From: Dimorphilus gyrociliatus
Lineage: Eukaryota; Annelida; Polychaeta; Dinophilidae
Assembly: GCA_904063045.1 (NCBI GenBank)
Contig: CAJFCJ010000010.1
Span: forward strand, 124,001 to 188,000
Length of the DNA: 64,000 nucleotides
Direction: 5' to 3'
Shown: positions 54,192 to 64,000 of the stretch, piece after piece
Layout of the letters: each line of letters begins with the position of its first letter
Numbering within the stretch: the first letter of the stretch is position 1
Translations under genes and position numbers: made by a program
The notes under the pieces: model-generated
Seen by the model: only the letters and a program-made list of their open reading frames with translations
Databases searched by the model: none
Told to the model about the DNA's origin: nothing

Positions 54192-54948
54192 ATCGATCTA
54201 CATTCTATTTTCGATAGAAGAAAGAAAAGAAACATTGTCCTTTTAGGTAAATTATCTCTTTAAAAAAGTAAATTAAAAGTGAAAATACAACACGCTGCAA
54301 TTCTTGCCTCAGTAACAATCTATTAAAATCTGTGAGTCATAATTCAATTTTATATCCGTACATTATACTATTTATTTGATATTGTATTGGTAACACTGCC
54401 TGAACATTTACATATTGTTTTATATATTAATTATATTTTAGACATAATTCAGCAGATGGTGTAATGCAAGCATCATAAAGAGGGAACGGAATGCTAGAAA
54501 GCCTTGACCCAATAGCTCTAATGTAACTAAAATACTTTACTTATAGACGTCCAAAATGATAGGCACGTGTAAAAAATAAGGTAATTTACTTTTCTCTCGT
54601 TCTATTGAAAAAGGGTTTTTAAATAGAAAGTAAACATTATCGAATCTACTTATATACTTTTAAAGGCGATTTTATCAATCAAAACCTAATCGGAACAGTC
54701 ATTTTTCTTTTTTTGTAAATGTATAAACAAGCATATTTGCACATATAGTATATGTGATGTAATCTGCAAAGTTTTCTACAAATCTTGCGTAACTTTCTTT
54801 CATGCTGTATCGCTTCTCAGCTGTTCCAAGTTGAGAGGATAGAGAATCGTACAATGGTAAAGTAGAGACATCTATCGCTTCTTTGTGTTATTTTTTATGA
54901 GAGATGACGCAATAGCTTTAATTTTTGACTTAAAAAACACATAAATAT
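50719..54948. other. Large non-coding gap
   Basis: 4.2 kb, the longest gene-free interval besides the left end. Mostly A+T with TA tracts (about 50800-50820, 52590-52632, 54150-54192) and TATACTGTATA at 50830-50840. A short more balanced segment at about 51115-51260 holds an imperfect inverted repeat (CATGTGA...TCACATG). No frame on either strand looks coding. Confidence 0.55.
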
Positions 54949-55701
54949 TTAGTTTGATTCAATTTGTTTATTTCCTAAATTTTGTAAAATTTGTCCTTCC
55001 TTCACTTTAGCTCTATCATAATAAACTTCCATGTAATGTCTCACTTCTTGTGTATAGTCACTGGCTTTCAGTGCCAGTAGAATGCATGAACCACCAATTA
55101 GACCTAAGAATCCTCCGATAGTACCACCAGCAATAACTCCTCTCAATCCTAAGTTTGATCTGAGTATTGCCGCAGTTAGTGAACCACCTGCGACATACTC
55201 TCTAAGGGATGACTCATTTCTATATACGGCAATAGATGAAGAGGTAAAGAGAAATATTCCTGAAAATATTGCAGTCTTTGCAAACCATCGAAAGCCGGTT
55301 CTTAGGCCTGCTACGAATGTCTGATCCAAACTGGCTCTTGAAGCTCTAAATTGGGTATCGAATTTTGTTGCTTTGTTTCTTTCAATAAAGCGATCTCGCC
55401 CCTGCTTGGCACCAATTCCCGCAGTAAAACCGAAGGTAACTGCAGCGGCGTATAGAGGAACTGAACTGCAAAATCGTAAATCTTCAGATATTTTGTCACG
55501 GCCTAAGATATTGTACATTGATTTTAAGCGTTGCATGCCAGACTCCTTTTCCAGGATTGACCTAATTTCTGACCTGGGTACTGCAACATTGGGTATTGGG
55601 TTTTCGAAATTATCTAATAAAATGGGAGCCGGTTCGGTGTCATTTTCATATAGGAAAGATAGTCGCTTTGGTAGAGTCTGCGGCATTTCGCCAGAGTTCA
55701 T
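54949..55701 (-). CDS. TIMMDC1: Complex I assembly factor TIMMDC1
   Basis: Inner-membrane protein of the Tim17/22/23 fold needed for assembly of the membrane arm of respiratory complex I. Single exon, 250 residues (human about 285). Seen: a soluble N-terminus, then four hydrophobic helices: SSVPLYAAAVTFGFTAGIGA, WFAKTAIFSGIFLFTSSSIA, AGGSLTAAILRSN and VIAGGTIGGFLGLIGGSCIL. The NLGLRGVIAGGTIGG and SSIAVYRNES segments match human TIMMDC1 (INVGLRGLVAGGIIGA, TSLNVYRNKD). It lacks the long charged C-terminal extension of the human protein. Intronless, unlike most neighbours. Confidence 0.9.
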   Translation of the reverse strand: MNSGEMPQTLPKRLSFLYENDTEPAPILLDNFENPIPNVAVPRSEIRSILEKESGMQRLKSMYNILGRDKISEDLRFCSSVPLYAAAVTFGFTAGIGAKQGRDRFIERNKATKFDTQFRASRASLDQTFVAGLRTGFRWFAKTAIFSGIFLFTSSSIAVYRNESSLREYVAGGSLTAAILRSNLGLRGVIAGGTIGGFLGLIGGSCILLALKASDYTQEVRHYMEVYYDRAKVKEGQILQNLGNKQIESN

Positions 55702-56715
55702 GTGCTTTCAAGGTCGAGGTCGTAAAAGTTCCTTTAGCGGACTTTCTTTTCGTATTTTCTGTCTGCGTTAACAAAATTCAAATAAACTATCACTAAAAAA
55801 TCAGCTTTTTCATAATATTTATCTCCTTAGCTATCACGTTGTCGTCTACGTCGTCACTTCCGCTGGCGGGAATAGCCTCTTACTCAAAATATAATGATTA
55901 AATATCTACAATATCCTACTTTTTACCGACTTTCATCACACGATATCATAACGATATTACATTTTCGTTATTACATAAACACCTCCGTGCCTATTGAAGA
56001 AAACCTCAATTAAATATGTCGAATTTATTAAATAAATGTACATTTTGACGATAAAAACTCACAAGGATAAGTTTTGGATGTGACTTTTTCATTTTTCTAC
56101 TAATACATTTGTCAATTTTGCTATTTGTTTACTACAATTTAACCCATTATAAAATTCTCCTCTCCTTGACACAATTAGCACTTGATTAAAAATTTAGTAG
56201 TCTGATTGGGCAGGTGGAGGGAGCTGGTCATTAAAAGTGGACTAAATTAATACATTATTTGTTTTTTTTCTAAATACCAGTTGGAGTAAGTATAGTTGTT
56301 ATTGAGGTGAAAGTTAATCACAGTCAACTTGATGACTAAAGTCTGAACAGGTTTTTAGTTGCTAAAGCAACTCTTTTAGCAGTTAAAAGATACACAATTT
56401 TTTAATGAACTATTTAAAAGATACTGTTCCAGACTATTGTATAAAAAAACATTAAAAAATCGCTTCATACTTAAAAAAGATGAAAGTAGAGTCGATAAAA
56501 GATTTAAATATATAACTAGTAAAACGCGCCATCTATCGTCTGCAAAGTTTTAAATGAAAGTAGTCCCCACATAAAACTCTCTATTTTTCAAATTTTCCTG
56601 AATAAAGCCTACTAATTTGAAATATAATAATGTTAATTTAAACAATTAACTTTAAAGTAACTTATTACCAGTGCTAAAAGAACTGATACAGAAATTAATT
56701 CGGCGTCGGAATACG
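55702..56715. other. Divergent spacer, TIMMDC1 / PABPC
   Basis: About 1 kb. Carries GCGCCATCTA at 56526-56535 (reverse complement of the recurrent AGATGGCG element). No gene recognised. Confidence 0.55.
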
Positions 56716-56765
56716 TGACGTCATCAATAGTATAAAAACGTACTGCGCCGGAAATCTGCCTTCAC
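56716..56765 (+). promoter_or_regulatory. PABPC core promoter: CRE, TATA, TOP-like start
   Basis: TGACGTCA, a perfect cAMP-response element, at 56716-56723; TATAAAA at 56731-56737; and CTGCCTTCACTAG about 25-30 bases further, a pyrimidine-rich context suitable for a 5' TOP start near 56759. TOP control is known for vertebrate PABPC1. The start site is inferred from TATA spacing. Confidence 0.55.
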
Positions 56766-56828
56766 TAGTTAGGAGCGAGTCAGGTTGTGTGAAAAAATCC
56801 GTTTTTCACTCAACTTTTCTATTGTTTA

Positions 56829-56876
56829 AGAAAATTTAAAATATTTTCAAAAACCCAAAAAAAATCTACAAAACCT
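56829..56876 (+). promoter_or_regulatory. A-rich leader of the PABPC mRNA
   Basis: The presumed 5' UTR has several A runs (AAAATTTAAAATATTTTC, CAAAAACCCAAAAAAAATC). Vertebrate PABPC1 represses its own translation through an A-rich 5' UTR element; this tract is in the same place. Function inferred. Confidence 0.5.
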
Positions 56877-56999
56877 CCCGAAAATCGCTTTAAAAAAAGT
56901 CGTAATAAAAGGAAGGGAATCGAGAAAGGTTTGTACTTGTCGCCGCCATTTTGTCTTGGGACCGTTTTTTGCAAAATTGAAAAAATAAGCAAGTTTTGA

Positions 57000-59775
<2,776 letters not shown>

Positions 59776-60918
59776 GAATTTCAAGACGCAGTGGCGATTC
59801 TTTGTTTTTTTGAGTTTTTATGTTTAAGGTAATTTAAAAAGTCTAAAAAAAGAGCAAAATTTCAGTAAAAAAATCGAATTTCGTTTTGAATACATATAAG
59901 GAATAAATGTTATCGGAGTCTTTTGTACGCTTCGCTTGTGTACTGGTGTGGTGTTCGTTATGGGTGTGGGTGAGAGTTGTGTTTTGTCGTCTAGAGGCGA
60001 TAAATACAAATTTCTAGATTTCCTTTAAATGTGTTGTTTCTTTTTTAATATTATATTTTTGCATGCACAAATCAGGTATTTAACTTGAAACAAGTTAAGA
60101 ATTTTTTAGGCAGAATAAACCAAGTTCTGAGAATATATTGGCAGTTATTCTTCGGCTAACCAGAAACGATTCGAAAAAAAAAGTTAACCAACCCGCCACT
60201 AGATGTCTGACATTCTCTAATGAATAAGTCAATGACAATTCACGACATGACCTTGTCTTTATATTTAGATTATCTTGTGGGATTCAGCAAGTATTAACTG
60301 TCAAATTTAGCCTTTAATTAATTTTGTAATAGATTGGGCACATTTGATGAGGCAAATAGCCTGTTTCAGGGGTCCTAATTGTTTCTTTAGGGACATAATA
60401 TGGGTTTATGAATATTTATAAGGTTACTTGAATTAAAAAAGGCCAATTTGACGAGAAAACAATTGAAAATATGATACTTAATCCAAAAGCAGTTAATATT
60501 TGGCCACTCCTACTATTAGACAAGACAGAAATCAAATTGCAACCGTTGCCACGATAAATGTTATAAGCCTACAAAGCGTTATAAGTAACTAATAAGTAGG
60601 CCTTTAAAGCGTAGAAATTTTTACGCTTGTATCTAAAGTTATTAAAATAGTATTTTAATTGAAGAAGAACGAAGATGAGGCAGACGTCTTTAACTCTTTC
60701 GAACAACGTAATTTATTAATTAATGTAATTAAAAAAGTTTCTTTTATTAGACTTTCATAAGCAGAGTGTAAATCGATTAGGCCGTTGTCAGGATAAATCG
60801 ACACAGTGTCTGTTTACCTCGTTGTTCAGATCAAATCAGGGCAAGATACGACAGGGTAGAACTAGCTACTTCACCCTACAAGCTTTATCTCTTATTTTAA
60901 AAAAGTTTAAAATTCAAA
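59776..60918. other. PABPC 3' UTR and spacer
   Basis: 1.1 kb. The first part is PABPC 3' UTR (AATAAA-like motifs near 59900). The rest shows no coding signal. Confidence 0.55.
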
Positions 60919-61941
60919 ATGAATTGGTGTACTTTTCTAATAGGAATACTAACGCTGAACAGAGGTAAGATTTATCAATGCTTAATGATTTTAAATAAAA
61001 ATGAGGGAAAAAATTGCATTTAATTTAATTAAACCGTCTAATTATTCAATCTTTTCTCTTTTACAGTTTCTACTCAATTCATTCTCAATTTAAGAGTGGG
61101 AATAGTGGTGTTGGAAAATGATGCCGATTTCGAATGTGATTATTCAAACTTAGCAATCCACGGAGTTTCTAATATAAAAACTATTGAATTTTTAAAAAAA
61201 AACACTTCAATTCACATAAAAAATGCTACTGGTGATTATAGTTTTGGAGATTATGTTGGAAGGATAAAACCTGTAATTATTAAAAGTGATATTTCAACGA
61301 TAACTATGGAAAAGGCAACTTTCAGCGATAATGATTTATATAGCTGTCGAGTTGAAACTGTATTAAATGGAACTGAAACTACAGATGCAAATATGGATGT
61401 TAAATGTAAGATAAATTTTTATAGACTTTTTTCCGAAACTTTCGCTAAACAAATGGTAGCGTTAGTTTCTGCTTTCCCGCTCTCAACGCCGCTTTTATTT
61501 ATGCTTACTTAATCGAAAAATTTGCGTACCTTGTATTTTTTTTACTTATATCTATAGTCATAACAAAATGAATCAATAGATAGAAGCGTAATGAGAAAAA
61601 TTATATCGATATCCTTCGTAATATTGGTAGACATACAATATTCGTAAAGTTAATTTTTTTAACTTTTTCAAGTAGCTTATGTAGAATTTATGAGTTTTTG
61701 TTAATGCTCTATTTTCCGACTATACAGTTATAGATTATATTAGGATATTTTTAATTGTCACAAGTAACATGAAAATAAGACAGCTTTTCAATTATTGAAA
61801 AGAGGAAATCTCTTCTCTCTCTTTCGAAACAATGTTCTTTATGAAATACTAAAGATATAATAATAAAAATGTTCGATTATGGTTAATGAAACATACTATA
61901 TTAAATTGTTAATAAATGTATACAGTAGGCGATAATTACAT

Positions 61942-61989
<48 letters not shown>

Positions 61990-64000
61990 CATATAGGACA
62001 AGTATAAACAATTACATAGGCATGAAGCTCTCTGTTGTCCTTAACAAATTAAGATTGTCTCTTATTGAGTAAGAAATAAATAATCCACTTTTCAATCAAT
62101 TTCAAATTCAATATTAAAATATAACTGTGTCCTATAGGATAATAGTAGTAAAAACACTAATATGAGTAATATTAATTGAACTCAGTATCGTCAGAAGAGA
62201 ATGAAGGTTTGCAGGATTGGACAAGGGAGGGGAATTCCAAAAAAATACGATATTGACATTATCTATATGACTAATTATTAATTGATTTATATAATTCTGA
62301 ATTGGTTATTTTTTTTCTTTTCATAAAAAAAGATGTTGGAAAAGGCGGAAATACAATAAGCTTCTTGGATGAAATAGTAACGTCATCGTCCTGTTCTACA
62401 ATCGATGTTGAACTATCCAAAGTAATTACTGTTAGTTGTAAATCTCCTCAAACTATTGGTGAAACTTCAATAACTTGGACTAGTAATAAGACAGAACAAA
62501 CTTTTTCAAAGACAACCGATTCTCAACCTCTAGAAATTGATAAGTATAACGCAACGAATGGTATTGTAACAACAGCCCAAAAGAATGTGATAGTTACAAA
62601 AAGGAACGAAATTATCGAAGTTACTTGTGAGTTTCATTTACCGGATAATACAACTAAAATTACATGCGCTAAATTAAGGGGAGATCGTAAGTATAGGCTA
62701 CTTATAATTAAGGAGTAGAATCAAAGTTATTATTTTCCCTCTGTTTTCAGCTTTGAACGAATGTTCAACAAGTCCTTGCAAGAATGGCGCCACTTGCGTC
62801 GATCAGTTTAAGAATTTTACGTGTCAATGCCCTTCTTGCTATGGAGGGAATACTTGCGAGATTGGTAAAAAATTAATCATTATATTTAATTGATTTTTCT
62901 TAAACATATAAATTTATTCTCTCTAAATTGGAAAATTCTCTACTATTCTTCGCTATTTAGATAAAATTGATGAATGCGCAAGTAATCCTTGTCCGTCCAA
63001 ATCAACTTGCGAAAATTTATGCGATGCCTATAAATGCACCTGTAATGTTAACTACAAAGGACCACTCTGCGACAAACGTAAGTAAATACTTCGTTAAATT
63101 TTAATTGATTATCTATTAAAACTGTTATCCTTTTACAAAAGCGTGTGGAAATATTAAATCTATTGACTCTGATACTCGAGTTCTTTATGGAACAAAACTC
63201 AATTTAACATGCGTAAAGAATTCTACTGATGGAAAATGTAACTAAAAATAGAATTTCTCATCCCTGCATTACAATGCAATTATTTAAATGATTTTCTTTT
63301 TGTTCTATCACTTTTAGATTCGTGGAAAGATGAAGCTGACAAGGAATTAAGTACTGATTCAGTTTTTGCGATTCAAGCTAATTTCTTGACTGCAAAACAT
63401 TACTATTGTAATGTTAAAACTGATGAATGTATATCAAAGTCACACATTAGAGTTTCCACCTACTATACCATTCATCCAAACACTACGGAAAAGAAAAATA
63501 TAGAGAAAAAAATAGGTGATAAAGTTGAATTAAAATGTACTGGTGAGGGCAGTCCAACTCCTCTTCTCTTTTGGAGATTTTCTGCTGAAGCTCAAGATGC
63601 TGGTGGAAATGTCACTACTCCTGAACCAACTAAAGCGTCGATTGTTACAAATAAGACAATCAACTCAACGACCTACGTTATTGACAAACTTTCTAAGGCA
63701 GACTTTGGAAAATATGAGTGTGTTGCTGAGATTGGACAGACTATTAAAAAGGTTATTCAGATTCTCAATCTAAAGGAAGCACCTTCGGAGGATGACAGTG
63801 GTCTTAAATGGTGGATTATCCTTCTTATAGTTCTTGGGAGCGTTTTGTTAGTGGCAGGAATAGTTATTTTGATTGTGGTATTGTGCATTAAGGGTGAATG
63901 CCCCGAATGTTGTACTTGTTGTAAATTACCTGCAATATGTCCTGCTGAGAAGTCGGTTGAAATCTCGAAAAGAGATCCTGCAAATGAACCAATGAAAAAT
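60919..64000 (+). CDS. Ig/EGF-domain membrane protein (3' end outside window)
   Basis: A type I membrane protein, incomplete at the right edge. Exons 60919-60964, 61067-61405, 62333-62686, 62751-62864, 62961-63077, 63142-63237, 63318 to beyond 64000, all joined in phase 1. Seen in order: signal peptide (MNWCTFLIGILTLNRVSTQ); two Ig-like domains (FECDY...YSCRVE; VSCKSP...VTCEF); two EGF domains, the first ECSTSPCKNGATC, the second of the calcium-binding type (DKIDECASNP); two more Ig-like domains (LTCVKN...YYCNV; LKCTGEG...YECVAEI); then a transmembrane helix (WWIILLIVLGSVLLVAGIVI). A cysteine cluster just inside the membrane (CIKGECPECCTCCK) suits palmitoylation. Many N-glycosylation sequons. 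An adhesion or signalling receptor is likely; I cannot name an orthologue. Confidence 0.8.
61406..62332 (+). other. Long intron of the Ig/EGF gene
   Basis: 927 bases between GTAAGA and an AAAAAAAG acceptor. It contains a 42-base TA repeat. Reading through the donor would give a stop after a hydrophobic stretch, so intron retention could yield a short form. Confidence 0.5.
61945..61986. repeat. (AT)21 microsatellite
   Basis: Perfect AT dinucleotide run of 42 bases, the longest clean microsatellite in the window. Confidence 0.95.

Overview
This is a gene-dense, AT-rich (roughly 70% A+T) piece of an animal nuclear genome. Genes are split by canonical GT-AG introns, most of them 45-100 bases long. 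The proteins stay close to their human orthologues (NARS2, PET100, GPD2, C8orf34, TYW2, KLHDC8, SAFB/SLTM, GFPT, TIMMDC1, PABPC). Together with a galanin/allatostatin-A-like receptor, this points to a slowly evolving invertebrate bilaterian with a compact genome. A small spiralian such as an annelid would fit, but that is a guess and the species cannot be read from the window. I saw no bacterial features, CRISPR array, recognisable transposase or tRNA/rRNA gene.

Layout. 1-3.9 kb: AT-rich non-coding DNA with one GC-rich patch carrying a perfect NRF1 site. 3.9-7.9 kb (-): NARS2 and the small gene PET100, both mitochondrial. 8.1-12.6 kb (+): a 24-exon leucine-rich-repeat protein I cannot name. 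13.1-15.4 kb (-): mitochondrial glycerol-3-phosphate dehydrogenase. 16.3-18.0 kb (-): C8orf34. 18.4-18.7 kb (-): a 70-residue orphan. 19.4-20.6 kb (+): TYW2. 20.6-22.1 kb (-): an intronless orphan of 497 residues. 22.3-26.2 kb (+): an SGLT-type SLC5 sugar transporter. 26.5-26.8 kb (-): a protamine-like basic protein. 27.0-29.0 kb (-): a C2H2 zinc-finger protein. 29.6-31.1 kb (+): KLHDC8. 31.8-35.3 kb (-): SAFB/SLTM. 36.0-42.0 kb (+): GFPT. 44.3-46.9 kb (+): a PP1-family phosphatase. 48.3-50.7 kb (+): a peptide GPCR. 50.7-54.9 kb: non-coding. 54.9-55.7 kb (-): TIMMDC1. 57.0-59.8 kb (+): cytoplasmic poly(A)-binding protein. 60.9-64.0 kb (+): an Ig/EGF membrane protein running off the right edge.

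The genes do not form one pathway. There is an excess of mitochondrial functions (NARS2, PET100, GPD2, TIMMDC1), and most neighbours are in divergent or convergent pairs with short shared spacers.

The strongest unusual observations are of alternative splicing and promoter structure. (1) The SLC5 gene carries two homologous, phase-matched exons for the same segment. Including both would create an immediate stop codon and skipping both would shift the frame, so they look mutually exclusive. They differ at a residue equivalent to a sugar-contact position of SGLT1. (2) The GFPT gene holds three in-frame microexons (12, 21 and 21 nt, total 54 nt or 18 codons) in the place where the vertebrate muscle isoform has an 18-residue insert. 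(3) The 8-mer AGATGGCG occurs eight times, six of them just upstream of genes, far above chance. (4) The poly(A)-binding-protein gene has a TATA box, a CRE, a possible TOP-type start and an A-rich leader.
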